DNA of 64,000 bases from Sphingobacterium sp. UBA4616 (GTDB taxonomy: Bacteria; Bacteroidota; Bacteroidia; Sphingobacteriales; Sphingobacteriaceae). A program made the position numbers and the translations under genes. The stretch is taken from assembly GCA_002386525.1 (NCBI GenBank), contig DGIS01000005.1, positions 106,253 to 170,252 on the forward strand. The letters are read 5' to 3'. Numbering within the stretch: the stretch's first letter is position 1; the number at the start of each line of letters is the position of its first letter. Below are positions 54,559-64,000 of this stretch, piece after piece. The notes beneath the pieces are model-generated. The model did no database searches and was not told the DNA's origin. It worked only from the letters and a program-made list of their open reading frames with translations.

Positions 54559-56676
54559 TTACATTGTTTTTTTGCTTAAATCGTAATCCACCCGAACATG
54601 ATAGATACTTTTGAGCATCGCCTTAAATATAACCGCAGATTCCGTGATATCTTTTAAGGTAATGTTACTATTGTTGAACTGTCCACGCATCAATTTGTGT
54701 TCAATAATCTTATCGACAAGATTATTGATGGACTCTTCGGATGGCTCTTTTAATGCGCGGGACGCAGCTTCAACGGAGTCTGCCATCATGAGCACTGCTG
54801 TTTCTTTGGAAAAAGGAATGGGGCCTGGATAGGTAAATAACGACTCGTCCACCAATTTATCCGGATTGTTCTTCACGAAAAGGTTATAGAAATAATCTAC
54901 ACGGGTAGTGCCATGGTGCGTGCGGATAAAATCAAGGATAACGTCTGGCAATTGATGTTTTTTAGCAATATCGACACCCTTTATGACGTGCGAAATAATA
55001 ATCTGTGCGCTTTGCTCAGGGGATAGCTCGTCGTGAGGATTCTTTTCTGTCTTTTGATTCTCGATGAAAAATTGAGGGTTAGTCAATTTGCCGATATCAT
55101 GATAGAGTGCTCCGGCACGTACCAGTAGTGGATTTCCACCAATTTTATAAATCGCCGCTTCCGCAAGATTAGCTACCTGTAAGGAATGCTGAAAGGTCCC
55201 CGGGGCTTTGAAAGAAAGTTCTCTTAGCAATTTGGAATTACTGTTAGTAAGCTCCATGAGGGTAAGGTCAGACACGATACCAAACAATTTTTCAAAGGCA
55301 TAAATCATGGGGTAGGCAAGGAGCGTAATCAATACGCTGACGAAGAATGGAAGGAGGTCGGACCAATAGATCGTGTCAATGGAACCATTTCTGGTCACCA
55401 CCAATCCAATATAGGCGATCCAGTAGGTTCCCAGAATGATTGCCGATGAAATAAACAATTGCTCTCTTTTAACCAATGTTTTGATACTGTAGATCGCAAC
55501 TATACCCGCCATAAATTGTAGAAAAACAAATTCAAAGCTATTTGGGACGAATAATCCTGCTAATAGCACCATCAATAGATGGATATTGAGCGCTACACGT
55601 GTGTCAAATAAAATACGAATGATAATGGGGACCGCACAAAACGGTATATAGTAAAGGTTGGGTATTTTGATTTTAATGGCCCAGGATAAAACGGCAAGCA
55701 TACCGATGATGACGATCATGATAATGACGAGCAGTCTGTTATTAAAATAGATGTCTTTTCGAAACAGAAAAAGGAACACCATCAAAATAGAAAGCGCCAG
55801 CGAAATGATCAAAAATTGACCTAAAGTCACATAATTTTGGTTGCCGCTGATCTTGCCTTCGTCTTCGTATACCTTACGTAACGATTCAAGCTTTTGGTAG
55901 GTTTCATTGGAAATTATTTTATCTTTTTCGGCTATCAGTTCCCCTTTTTGGACAACGCCACGCGTAGCTGAAATGTTGGCAATTGCGTTTTGTTCCAAGG
56001 CCTCTGTCTGCTGATCATTATAAATGTAGTTAATGGTAATATAGTTTTTTAGTGTCTCCACCAGCCAGCTCTTTTGTTTTATTTTGGTCAGTTTGGGCAT
56101 AATGTCGTCCATATAACTGTAGGAGCTCTCGATCGTATAGCAGTCGGCCGTATTTTTTTGGCTGGCGACTTTGTCTTGAATGAGCGTAAAATTATAATGC
56201 TTAGAGGCTGGGGATTTGTCGTTACTACGGTTTTGAAATCTATTGTTCAACGATAGGATACCTTTGCTATAGAGATGATTGAGGATGGCGTTTCCGGCAT
56301 TTCTATAATCCGCTATATTTTCATGTGTCGTATCTAATTTGCTGCTCTGCCACTTTTCGGCCAGATCGGTGTTGAATTGATCAATTTGCTCTTTGCTGGT
56401 GGTTGTATTGGCATTGTAGATAGGCTGAATGGTATTTAAGATACTTTTCTTGTCCGCATTCAATTCTTCTTGCGTTTTTAATATGGCAAAATTGTAGGGC
56501 GATATTAGATTTTCGTGATTCCATACTTTACCTTTTTGAAATTCATAGCGGAAACGGGGTTGTTTGGGAAGAAATATACAGATCAAAAAGATGGTAATAA
56601 GTATTAATCCAATTTTGCGGACAAGGTTTTCCGTTGTATTTAATTCTCTTCTATATTTTATTTTTAGTCTTCCCAC
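54559..56676 (-). CDS. 7TM-HD-domain phosphohydrolase, PgpH-like (c-di-AMP phosphodiesterase family)
   Basis: 705 aa. Topology: one N-terminal helix (ILITIFLICIFLP), a ~250-residue extracytoplasmic domain (7TMR-HDED), seven membrane helices (about 285-480), and a cytoplasmic HD domain with HDIGK (His526-Asp527), later ISHVIKGVDIAKKH and RTHHGTTRVDYFY. PgpH-type enzymes degrade c-di-AMP; whether this species makes it is not shown here. Single gene; -7-like TACATTTG on this strand at 56709-56716. Confidence 0.92.
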   Translation of the reverse strand: MGRLKIKYRRELNTTENLVRKIGLILITIFLICIFLPKQPRFRYEFQKGKVWNHENLISPYNFAILKTQEELNADKKSILNTIQPIYNANTTTSKEQIDQFNTDLAEKWQSSKLDTTHENIADYRNAGNAILNHLYSKGILSLNNRFQNRSNDKSPASKHYNFTLIQDKVASQKNTADCYTIESSYSYMDDIMPKLTKIKQKSWLVETLKNYITINYIYNDQQTEALEQNAIANISATRGVVQKGELIAEKDKIISNETYQKLESLRKVYEDEGKISGNQNYVTLGQFLIISLALSILMVFLFLFRKDIYFNNRLLVIIMIVIIGMLAVLSWAIKIKIPNLYYIPFCAVPIIIRILFDTRVALNIHLLMVLLAGLFVPNSFEFVFLQFMAGIVAIYSIKTLVKREQLFISSAIILGTYWIAYIGLVVTRNGSIDTIYWSDLLPFFVSVLITLLAYPMIYAFEKLFGIVSDLTLMELTNSNSKLLRELSFKAPGTFQHSLQVANLAEAAIYKIGGNPLLVRAGALYHDIGKLTNPQFFIENQKTEKNPHDELSPEQSAQIIISHVIKGVDIAKKHQLPDVILDFIRTHHGTTRVDYFYNLFVKNNPDKLVDESLFTYPGPIPFSKETAVLMMADSVEAASRALKEPSEESINNLVDKIIEHKLMRGQFNNSNITLKDITESAVIFKAMLKSIYHVRVDYDLSKKTM

Positions 56677-56708
56677 TGCGAGCTTTATTTTTATATGCTG
56701 TAAATATA

Positions 56709-56716
56709 CAAATGTA
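56709..56716 (-). promoter_or_regulatory. Candidate -7 element for the HD-hydrolase gene
   Basis: TACATTTG on the minus strand, 33 bases from the start codon. -33 element unclear. Confidence 0.4.
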
Positions 56717-56780
56717 GTTATAATTTATTTTCTGCAGCTTCTGCCAATTTTCGTTTATGGGCATTAAATAGTGTAAAGGC

Positions 56781-56811
56781 TGTGATGAACAAAAAATACT
56801 TGTTATCTTTG
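56781..56811 (+). promoter_or_regulatory. Promoter of rpe
   Basis: TGTG (one mismatch to TTTG) at 56781-56784, 19-nt spacer, TATCTTTG at 56804-56811. It lies inside the longer open frame and so supports the ATG at 56827 as the true start. Confidence 0.6.
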
Positions 56812-56826
56812 CAGAAAAAATACAAC

Positions 56827-57507
56827 ATGTCAACAAAATCACATCTCATTGCACCATCCGTTCTTGCTGCAGACTTTGCAAAATTATACGATGATATTAT
56901 CATGGTAAACAACAGCGACGCAGATTGGTTTCATATTGATATTATGGACGGCGTTTTCGTTCCTAATATCTCTTTTGGATTTCCAGTTATGCAGGCTATT
57001 GCAAAACATGCAACTAAACCGTTGGATGTACATTTGATGATTGTTGATCCAGACCGTTATTTGCAAGTATGTAAAGATTCAGGCGCAGCAATTATTACTG
57101 TGCATTACGAGGCCTGTACACATTTGCATCGTACACTGGCTGCTATTAAAGAGTTGGGGTGTAAAGCTGGGGTTGCATTGAATCCACACACTCCGGTGGC
57201 TCTTCTGAAAGATGTGCTAGCGGATTTAGACTTGGTTTGCATCATGTCGGTCAATCCGGGATTTGGTGGTCAAAAATTCATTAATAACACCTATGCTAAG
57301 GTTCAGGAGTTACGAGCGATGGCTGCGGGTGTGAACGATGGCCTGTTGATTGAAATCGACGGGGGAGTAACGACTGCGAATGCAGCACAGCTATTGAAAG
57401 CTGGGGCAGATGTGTTGGTGGCCGGTTCATTTGTGTTTAATGCCACAGATCCTTTGGAAACTGTCAAAGCGCTGAAAGACATTGATATACATGTAGAAAC
57501 GATATAA
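56827..57507 (+). CDS. rpe: Ribulose-phosphate 3-epimerase
   Basis: 226 aa from the ATG at 56827. The frame opens at 56782, but the promoter lies between the two. Pentose-phosphate enzyme interconverting ribulose 5-P and xylulose 5-P. TIM-barrel signatures LIAPSVLAADFAKL, WFHIDIMDGVFVPNISFG, VHLMIVDP, VNPGFGGQKFI and IEIDGGVTTANAAQLLKAGADVLVAGSFVF are all intact, with the metal-binding His/Asp residues. Single gene with terminator at 57513. Confidence 0.97.
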   Translation: MSTKSHLIAPSVLAADFAKLYDDIIMVNNSDADWFHIDIMDGVFVPNISFGFPVMQAIAKHATKPLDVHLMIVDPDRYLQVCKDSGAAIITVHYEACTHLHRTLAAIKELGCKAGVALNPHTPVALLKDVLADLDLVCIMSVNPGFGGQKFINNTYAKVQELRAMAAGVNDGLLIEIDGGVTTANAAQLLKAGADVLVAGSFVFNATDPLETVKALKDIDIHVETI

Positions 57508-57512
57508 AAAGG

Positions 57513-57549
57513 ATAGGTGGTTTAGTCAAATAAATCACCTATTTTTTTT
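57513..57549 (+). terminator. Intrinsic terminator of rpe
   Basis: 11-bp stem (ATAGGTGGTTT with AAATCACCTAT, one G-T pair), 8-nt loop, eight T. Confidence 0.88.
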
Positions 57550-57864
57550 GAACGTGAGGCAGTAGAAATAGCGGATAGGAAAAAAACGGGCATGATTGCA
57601 CAAATGCTGTTTAGAACAATTCCAAATTGATTTAAATAGATGTAACGCATGCGTTTAAAGCTGTATTTTCACTATTTTTGTATTTAGTCATAGGAGTTGA
57701 TTTACGACAAATAAGTTAACTTCAAACATGAAGTGGAAGGGCTAAATTGTGATTTGTTCGGGAAACCGATAGATGGCTTATTAGCTTAATTATATTACAG
57801 TCAAGGTGGTTTAGCAAGACATCGTGTCTTTTTGGCTACCCTTAAAATAGAAAGATAGATATCT
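57550..57864 (+). promoter_or_regulatory. Upstream and leader region of acnB
   Basis: A -7-like TATTTTTG lies at 57673-57680, predicting a leader of about 180 nt. Near its end is an extended hairpin (57805-57840): GGTGG pairs with CTACC outside and AAGACA with TGTCTT inside around a TCG loop, followed by TTT. No ORF is evident. It could be a control structure for the aconitase operon. Confidence 0.5.
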
Positions 57865-60627
57865 ATGAGTATTTACAACGATTACGTACAAGAGGTTGTA
57901 GAACGAGAAGGCCAGGGTTTACATCCTAAGCCAATTGATGGAGCAGAATTACTAAGTGAAGTAATTGCTCAGATTAAGGATTTAAACAACGATAATAGAG
58001 CAGATTCTTTACGATTGTTTATTTATAATACACTGCCGGGCACGACCCCTTCTGCTGGCGTTAAAGCTCAATTTTTGAAGGAAATTATTTTAGGCGAATC
58101 TGTTGTTGCTGAAATTACACCTGACTTTGCTTTTGAGTTATTGTCTCATATGAAGGGTGGACCTTCTATTGCGGTGTTATTAGATTTAGCTTTGGGTGAC
58201 GATGTAGTGATTGCAAAGCAAGCTGCAGAAGTGCTTAAAACACAAGTTTTCTTATATGATGCTGATACAGCTCGTTTGAAAGATGCTTATCAGCAAGGTA
58301 ACGAAGTCGCTAAAGATATTTTGGAAAGCTATGCAAAAGCGGAGTTTTTCACGAAGCTACCTGACGTGCCGGAAGAAATTGAAGTGGTTACTTTTATTGC
58401 GGGTGAGGGTGATATTTCAACAGATTTATTATCCCCGGGAAATCAGGCGCACTCACGTTCGGATCGTGAATTACATGGTAAATGTATGATCACACCTGAA
58501 GCGCAGCAGCACATTCGTGAATTGCAGGCGCAACATCCAGGTAAAAGTGTTATGCTGATTGCTGAGAAAGGAACGATGGGTGTAGGTTCCTCTCGTATGT
58601 CGGGAGTAAATAATGTGGCACTTTGGACCGGTAAACAAGCAAGTCCTTATGTTCCTTTTGTCAATATTGCGCCGATTGTAGGTGGTACGAATGGTATTTC
58701 GCCAATTTTCTTGACAACGGTAGATGTGACCGGTGGTATTGGTATCGACTTGAAAAACTGGGTGAAGAAAGTGGATGAGCAGGGTAATGTTGTGCGTAAC
58801 GAGAAAAACGAACCCATTCTTGAAGAAGCTTACTCTGTTGCAACAGGCACTGTTTTAACCATTAATACAAAGACGAAGAAATTATATCATGGCGAGCGTG
58901 AGCTGATCGATATTTCGAAAGCTTTGACTCCACAGAAAATGGAATTTATTAAAGCCGGTGGCTCTTATGCGATTGTTTTTGGTAAAAAGATCCAAACATT
59001 TGCTGCAGAGACCTTGGGCATTCAAGCGCCTACCGTATTTGCTCCTTCAAAAGAGATTACTATTGAAGGACAAGGCTTGACAGCAGTAGAGAAAATCTTC
59101 AACAAAAATGCGGTCGGTGTTACACCTGGTAAAGTCTTACACGCAGGTTCTGATGTTCGCGTTAAAGTAAACATTGTTGGTTCTCAAGATACAACTGGTT
59201 TGATGACCGCACAGGAGTTGGAGGCCATGGCTGCTACGGTCATTTCGCCAACAGTGGATGGTGCTTATCAATCGGGTTGTCATACCGCATCTGTATGGGA
59301 TAAAAAAGCGCAAGCAAATATTCCAAAACTGATGAAATTTATGAATGACTTTGGATTAATCACTGCGCGTGACCCACAGGGCGTATATCATTCCATGACT
59401 GATGTTATTCATAAAGTTTTAAACGATATCACTATCGACGAATGGGCCATCATTATTGGTGGGGACTCCCATACGCGGATGTCCAAAGGTGTAGCTTTTG
59501 GTGCTGACTCTGGCACGGTTGCATTAGCGTTGGCTACAGGGGAGGCTTCGATGCCAATTCCTGAGTCGGTAAAAGTTACCTTTAAAGGGAGTATGAAAGA
59601 ACATATGGATTTCCGTGATGTTGTTCACGCTACCCAAGCGCAGATGCTGCAGCAATTTGCTGGAGAGAACGTCTTCCAAGGTAGGATTATAGAGGTTCAC
59701 ATTGGTACGCTTTTGGCTGATCAGGCGTTTACATTTACAGACTGGACAGCAGAAATGAAAGCGAAAGCTTCCATTTGTATCTCGCAAGATGATACCTTAA
59801 TCCAATCCTTGGAGATCGCTAAAAAACGTATTCAGATTATGATCGATAAAGGCATGGAAAACAAAAACAATGTTTTGCAGGGCTTAATTGAGAAGGCTAA
59901 CAAACGTATTGAGGAAATTAAATCTGGCGCTAAGCCTGCTTTAACTCCGGATACAAATGCGAAATATTATGCTGAAGTTGTTATTGATCTGGATATCATT
60001 GAAGAACCGATGATCGCTGACCCAGATGTGAATAATGCAGACGTTTCCAAACGTTATACACACGATACGATTCGCGACCTTTCTTACTACGGTGGAAACA
60101 AAAAAGTAGATTTAGGTTTCGTCGGTTCGTGTATGGTTCACAAAGACGATTTGAAGATCGTTTCTAAAATGTTGAAGAACATTGAAAAACAAAAAGGCGC
60201 AGTTACTTTTGAGGCTCCTTTGGTCGTCGCAGCCCCCACTTATAATATTATTGATGAGTTGAAAGCAGAGGGCGACTGGGAATTCCTGCAAAAATACTCT
60301 GGATTTGAATTTAGCGATGCACTACCTAAAAGTACTGCACGTACAGAATATGAGAATATTATGTATCTAGAGCGCCCGGGTTGTAACCTCTGTATGGGTA
60401 ATCAGGAGAAAGCCGCAAAAGGGGATACAGTCATGGCGACTTCAACACGTTTATTCCAAGGTCGTGTCGTGGAGGACAGAGACGGTAAGAAAGGAGAGTC
60501 TTTGCTGGCATCGACTCCTGTAGTTGTGTTATCAGCTATCTTGGGTCGTATTCCGAACATTGACGAATATAAAGCTGCTGTCGAAGGAATTAACTTGACA
60601 AAATTTGCACCTATTCCGACAAAATAG
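57865..60627 (+). CDS. acnB: Aconitate hydratase B / 2-methylisocitrate dehydratase
   Basis: 920 aa, full AcnB architecture: N-terminal HEAT-like domain (MSIYNDYVQEVVEREGQGLHPKPIDG), swivel domain and [4Fe-4S] domains. Cluster ligands fit Cys756 (GSCMVHKDDLK) and Cys840/Cys843 (PGCNLCMGNQEKAAKGD). It isomerises citrate to isocitrate and can act in the methylcitrate cycle. Followed by a second aconitase after 48 bases. Confidence 0.97.
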   Translation: MSIYNDYVQEVVEREGQGLHPKPIDGAELLSEVIAQIKDLNNDNRADSLRLFIYNTLPGTTPSAGVKAQFLKEIILGESVVAEITPDFAFELLSHMKGGPSIAVLLDLALGDDVVIAKQAAEVLKTQVFLYDADTARLKDAYQQGNEVAKDILESYAKAEFFTKLPDVPEEIEVVTFIAGEGDISTDLLSPGNQAHSRSDRELHGKCMITPEAQQHIRELQAQHPGKSVMLIAEKGTMGVGSSRMSGVNNVALWTGKQASPYVPFVNIAPIVGGTNGISPIFLTTVDVTGGIGIDLKNWVKKVDEQGNVVRNEKNEPILEEAYSVATGTVLTINTKTKKLYHGERELIDISKALTPQKMEFIKAGGSYAIVFGKKIQTFAAETLGIQAPTVFAPSKEITIEGQGLTAVEKIFNKNAVGVTPGKVLHAGSDVRVKVNIVGSQDTTGLMTAQELEAMAATVISPTVDGAYQSGCHTASVWDKKAQANIPKLMKFMNDFGLITARDPQGVYHSMTDVIHKVLNDITIDEWAIIIGGDSHTRMSKGVAFGADSGTVALALATGEASMPIPESVKVTFKGSMKEHMDFRDVVHATQAQMLQQFAGENVFQGRIIEVHIGTLLADQAFTFTDWTAEMKAKASICISQDDTLIQSLEIAKKRIQIMIDKGMENKNNVLQGLIEKANKRIEEIKSGAKPALTPDTNAKYYAEVVIDLDIIEEPMIADPDVNNADVSKRYTHDTIRDLSYYGGNKKVDLGFVGSCMVHKDDLKIVSKMLKNIEKQKGAVTFEAPLVVAAPTYNIIDELKAEGDWEFLQKYSGFEFSDALPKSTARTEYENIMYLERPGCNLCMGNQEKAAKGDTVMATSTRLFQGRVVEDRDGKKGESLLASTPVVVLSAILGRIPNIDEYKAAVEGINLTKFAPIPTK

Positions 60628-60675
60628 TAATAATTAGTGTTTAGTAACTTAATTAAACAAATAAATTAGAGAGAT

Positions 60676-62943
60676 ATGGCTTTTGATATTGATATGATTA
60701 AAAAGGTCTATAGCCGTTATGACGAGCGCATTGCTGCTGCTCGTCAGGTGGTTAATAAACCTTTGACTTTATCTGAGAAAATATTGTATGCACACCTTTG
60801 GGATGGCAATGCTACTGAGGATTATAAGCGTGGCGTTTCTTATGTTGACTTCGCCCCTGATCGCGTTGCTATGCAGGACGCTACTGCTCAGATGGCGTTA
60901 TTGCAATTTATGCAAGCTGGACGTCCCAAAGTTGCAGTTCCTTCTACCGTTCACTGTGATCACTTGATTCAGGCAAAGGAAGGGGCAGATAAGGATTTGG
61001 CCCGTGCTAAAAATGAAAGCTCTGAAGTATTTAACTTTTTGAGTTCTGTTTCTAATAAGTATGGTATCGGTTTTTGGAAACCCGGAGCAGGTATTATTCA
61101 CCAGGTTGTTTTGGAAAACTATGCTTTTCCGGGGGGAATGATGATCGGTACAGACTCACATACGGTTAATGCCGGTGGTTTGGGTATGGTTGCTATTGGT
61201 GTCGGCGGTGCTGATGCCTGTGATGTGATGGCTGGACTACCATGGGAGCTGAAATTCCCGAAATTAATCGGTGTTAAATTGACTGGTAAGTTAAGCGGAT
61301 GGGCTGCTGCCAAAGATGTTATCCTTAAAGTTGCTGGTATCTTGACCGTAAAAGGTGGAACTGGAGCGATTGTGGAATATTTTGGCGAGGGAGCAGAGTC
61401 GCTATCTTGTACAGGTAAGGGAACCATTTGTAACATGGGTGCTGAAATTGGTGCGACAACTTCGACTTTCGGTTATGACGAATCCATGGAGCGCTACCTA
61501 CGTGCTACGGGACGTGCCGAAGTCGCTGACGCGGCAAATGCGATTAAACAACATTTGACAGCGGATGCTGAAGTTTATGCTAATCCAGAACAGTATTTTG
61601 ATCAGCTCATCGAAATTAATCTATCCGAATTAGAGCCATCGCTCAACGGTCCTTTTACACCAGACTTGTATACGCCAGTGTCTCGGATGCGTGAAGAGGC
61701 TGAAAGAAATGGCTGGCCTTTAAAAGTGGAATGGGGATTGATCGGTTCATGTACAAACTCATCCTATGAAGATTTGTCACGTGCCGCCTCTATAGCAAAA
61801 CAAGCTGTTGATAAAGGTTTGATTACTAAAGCTGAATTTGGTATAAATCCGGGGTCAGAACAAGTTCGTTTTACAGCTGATCGTGATGGTTTGCTGAAAA
61901 CATTTGAAGACCTGAATGCAACGATATTTACGAATGCTTGTGGTCCATGTATTGGTATGTGGGATCGTGTAGGGGCTGATAAACAAGAGAAAAATACCAT
62001 CGTTCACTCATTCAATCGTAACTTTGCGAAACGTGCGGATGGTAATCCTAATACCTATGCATTTGTGGCTTCTCCTGAGCTGGTAGCGGCAATTGCAATT
62101 TCTGGCGATCTGGGCTTCAACCCAGTGACGGATACGTTGACGAATAATAAAGGTGAGCAGGTGAAATTGGATCCACCGGTAGGGGACGAATTACCTACCA
62201 GAGGATTCGCCGTAGATGATCCGGGTTACCAAGCACCGGCTGCTGACGGTAGTTCCGTTGTCGTTGATGTGGCGCCTACGTCCGACCGCCTCCAATTATT
62301 GCAACCTTTTGCGGCATGGGAAGGCACTGATTTGAAGGGTTTGAAATTATTGATTAAAGCGAAGGGGAAATGTACGACAGACCATATTTCGATGGCTGGC
62401 CCTTGGTTGAAATACCGTGGACATTTGGATAACATTTCAAATAATATGTTGATCGGTGCGGTAAATTTCTTCAATGAGAAAACAGATAATGTTAAAAATC
62501 AATTGACAGGCGAGTATGGCCCTGTGCCAGCAACACAACGTGACTATAAAGCACATGGTATTGGTTCAGTTGTCGTTGGCGACGAAAACTATGGGGAAGG
62601 TTCATCTCGTGAGCATGCTGCAATGGAGCCTCGTCATTTGGGTGTTCGTGCGGTATTGGTTAAGTCTTTCGCCCGTATTCATGAGACAAATTTGAAAAAG
62701 CAAGGAATGTTGGGATTGACTTTTGCAAATAAGGACGATTATGATAAAATTCAGGAAAACGATACCATCGATATTATCGGTTTAACTGAATTTGCTCCAG
62801 GTAAGCCCTTAACGCTGGTATTGCACCACGATGATGGAACACAAGAGGAGATCTTGGCAAACCATACGTACAATGCACAACAGATTGAGTGGTTTAAAGC
62901 TGGTGGCGCCTTAAATATAATTCGCAAAAATCAAGCACAATAG
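60676..62943 (+). CDS. acn: Aconitate hydratase, mitochondrial-type
   Basis: 755 aa, the length and motif order of mitochondrial aconitase rather than AcnA or AcnB. [4Fe-4S] ligands: Cys359 in [14 protein letters not shown] and Cys422/Cys425 in [39 protein letters not shown] and [17 protein letters not shown] complete the active site. TCA-cycle citrate-isocitrate isomerase. Its pairing with acnB is notable. It has no separate obvious promoter, so it is probably cotranscribed. Confidence 0.96.
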   Translation: MAFDIDMIKKVYSRYDERIAAARQVVNKPLTLSEKILYAHLWDGNATEDYKRGVSYVDFAPDRVAMQDATAQMALLQFMQAGRPKVAVPSTVHCDHLIQAKEGADKDLARAKNESSEVFNFLSSVSNKYGIGFWKPGAGIIHQVVLENYAFPGGMMIGTDSHTVNAGGLGMVAIGVGGADACDVMAGLPWELKFPKLIGVKLTGKLSGWAAAKDVILKVAGILTVKGGTGAIVEYFGEGAESLSCTGKGTICNMGAEIGATTSTFGYDESMERYLRATGRAEVADAANAIKQHLTADAEVYANPEQYFDQLIEINLSELEPSLNGPFTPDLYTPVSRMREEAERNGWPLKVEWGLIGSCTNSSYEDLSRAASIAKQAVDKGLITKAEFGINPGSEQVRFTADRDGLLKTFEDLNATIFTNACGPCIGMWDRVGADKQEKNTIVHSFNRNFAKRADGNPNTYAFVASPELVAAIAISGDLGFNPVTDTLTNNKGEQVKLDPPVGDELPTRGFAVDDPGYQAPAADGSSVVVDVAPTSDRLQLLQPFAAWEGTDLKGLKLLIKAKGKCTTDHISMAGPWLKYRGHLDNISNNMLIGAVNFFNEKTDNVKNQLTGEYGPVPATQRDYKAHGIGSVVVGDENYGEGSSREHAAMEPRHLGVRAVLVKSFARIHETNLKKQGMLGLTFANKDDYDKIQENDTIDIIGLTEFAPGKPLTLVLHHDDGTQEEILANHTYNAQQIEWFKAGGALNIIRKNQAQ

Positions 62944-62958
62944 TGCTGATTAGCATAC

Positions 62959-62992
62959 AAAAAAAGCCGCTTTCGTGTAAAGCGGCTTTTTT
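62959..62992 (+). terminator. Intrinsic terminator of the aconitase pair
   Basis: GCCGCTTT / AAAGCGGC stem (extended by A-T pairs), CGTGT loop, T-tract. Confidence 0.93.
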
Positions 62993-63055
62993 ATTTTGTT
63001 TTGGAATGACATTTCTGTGATCTTCGTCATATTTTACTAATTCTCATTGAATTTA

Positions 63056-63087
63056 TTTGCTTATAAAATAGAATGCCGGTACTTTTG
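63056..63087 (+). promoter_or_regulatory. Promoter of the terminal beta-barrel gene
   Basis: TTTG (63056-63059), 20-nt spacer, TACTTTTG (63080-63087): full Bacteroidota consensus. It sits within the longer open frame and favours the start at 63109. Confidence 0.75.
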
Positions 63088-63108
63088 CCCAACGTTTTTA
63101 GCACTGAT

Positions 63109-63981
63109 ATGAGAAAAATATTTTTAACAATTGGAGCGCTTGCATTGAGCGTTTCGGCTTTATTTGCACAAGAAAATCCCGAAATAGGAAAGAGTATTTT
63201 CAAACCAAAAAATTTGAGAACCGAAAGTAATAAAGGGAAATTCTTTTTCTTTTGGGGGTATAACTTCTCTTCCTATGCAAAATCTGATATTCATTTCACA
63301 GGTCCCAATTATGATTTTATTCTTCACGATGTAAAAGCTGCCGATCGCCCAACTAAATTTGGTTCGACTTATTTTGATCCAAGTCGGTTGACGATCCCGC
63401 AATTTAACCTTCATTTTGGTTATTATATCAAAGATAATTATTCCATTTCATTGGGATGGGACCACATGAAATATGTCGTCGATATACCTCAACAGGTAAA
63501 GATTTCAGGTTTTATTGGTGAAGAGATTTCTAATCCAGGTATCCCGACTGGAAACCGTGCCGGTCAATATAATGGTGAATTGATTACGGTAGATTCCGCT
63601 ATGCTAACATTTGAACACACCGACGGTTATAATTTTGCTTCGGTGGGCTTGGAGCGTTACGATGATATCATCAACAATCGAAAGGGCCAACAGGTGCTGA
63701 CAATGGAATCTGGTGTAGATGTAGGCTTACTAATCCCGCGTTCGGAGGTTCATCTTTTTGGTGAGGGAGCAAACCACTTTTGGAACATTTCTGGTTATGG
63801 CGCTTCGGCGAAAGTTGGTCTGCACTATCGGTTTTACAAAGGGCTGTATCTTCAAGGAAATTTTAAAACTGGATGGACTGATCTAACCAACATTCGTACA
63901 ACTGGAAGAAGAGGGGTAGACAAGGCGTCGCAACAGATCTGGTTTTTTGAAAACTACTGGGCTTTAGGCTTTAGGTTTTAA
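63109..63981 (+). CDS. Outer-membrane beta-barrel protein, unknown function
   Basis: 290 aa from the ATG at 63109, chosen because a full promoter lies upstream inside the longer frame and the resulting N-terminus MRKIFLTIGALALSVSALFAQ is a good Sec signal. The mature part shows strand patterns with aromatic girdles (KFFFFWGYNFSSYAKSDIHFTG, FNLHFGYYIKDNYSISLGWDH, ASAKVGLHYRFYKGLYLQGNFKTGW) and ends FENYWALGFRF, a barrel-type C-terminus. No family recognised. The window ends 19 bases later. Confidence 0.85.
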   Translation: MRKIFLTIGALALSVSALFAQENPEIGKSIFKPKNLRTESNKGKFFFFWGYNFSSYAKSDIHFTGPNYDFILHDVKAADRPTKFGSTYFDPSRLTIPQFNLHFGYYIKDNYSISLGWDHMKYVVDIPQQVKISGFIGEEISNPGIPTGNRAGQYNGELITVDSAMLTFEHTDGYNFASVGLERYDDIINNRKGQQVLTMESGVDVGLLIPRSEVHLFGEGANHFWNISGYGASAKVGLHYRFYKGLYLQGNFKTGWTDLTNIRTTGRRGVDKASQQIWFFENYWALGFRF

Positions 63982-64000
63982 AACCATATAAAAAAACAGG

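Overview
The window looks like chromosomal DNA from a Bacteroidota member of the Sphingobacteriaceae, most likely Sphingobacterium. Support: a SusC/SusD pair, a DUF6266 protein, the small ribosomal protein bTHX, Bacteroidota promoters (TTTG, about 20 nt, TAnnTTTG), AT-rich intergenic DNA and weak Shine-Dalgarno signals. The species is an inference. No IS element, prophage, CRISPR array or integrase was seen. I also recognised no transcription-factor gene anywhere in the window.

Layout. 1-535: end of rplU and all of rpmA. 1038-2377: two outer-envelope lipoproteins. 2696-12144: an eight-gene same-strand block (FGE-fold protein, Gfo/Idh/MocA oxidoreductase, ApbE, TIM-barrel isomerase, NupG-like transporter, GMC oxidoreductase, second Gfo/Idh/MocA, gluconate-2-dehydrogenase subunit 3-like). 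It reads as a periplasmic sugar or cyclitol oxidation module of the glucoside-3-dehydrogenase/keto-sugar type. 12191-19044: acyl-ACP thioesterase, an unknown 107-aa protein and a complete RND tripartite efflux operon. 19230-28609: housekeeping genes (bTHX, panB, RluA-type synthase, TlpA-like thioredoxin, pyrF, guaA, PBP1-like lipoprotein, RNA m5C methyltransferase, Usp, NlpC/P60). 28670-33952: porin-like barrel, dnaJ-grpE, ftsE-like ABC protein, LuxC-type acyl-CoA reductase, ferredoxin. 34129-41511: DctA-type symporter, ychJ-like gene, metNIQ methionine importer, FAH-family hydrolase, YfcH-like SDR, HMA/DUF3347 metal protein. 41727-45781: a TPR protein and SH3-like secreted protein behind a NemR-type palindrome, then a DUF6266 protein. 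45782-54288: a small sulfatase utilisation locus (susC, susD, two sulfatases) with an unusual upstream region (11-bp tandem repeat, palindrome, 31-codon ORF). 54342-63981: tRNA-Ser(GCU), a PgpH-like HD phosphohydrolase, rpe, two tandem aconitases of different families and an outer-membrane barrel.

The least ordinary parts are the 2.7-12.1 kb oxidation block and the 44-54 kb stretch. In the oxidation block the GMC subunit carries a C-x5-C-x3-C triad like iron-sulfur GMC dehydrogenases, but no cytochrome partner is present. The FGE-fold protein lacks the catalytic cysteines, and ApbE has no visible target. The 44-54 kb stretch has several unexplained regulatory sequences. Nothing here proves a new system; these are the parts that known annotation explains least.
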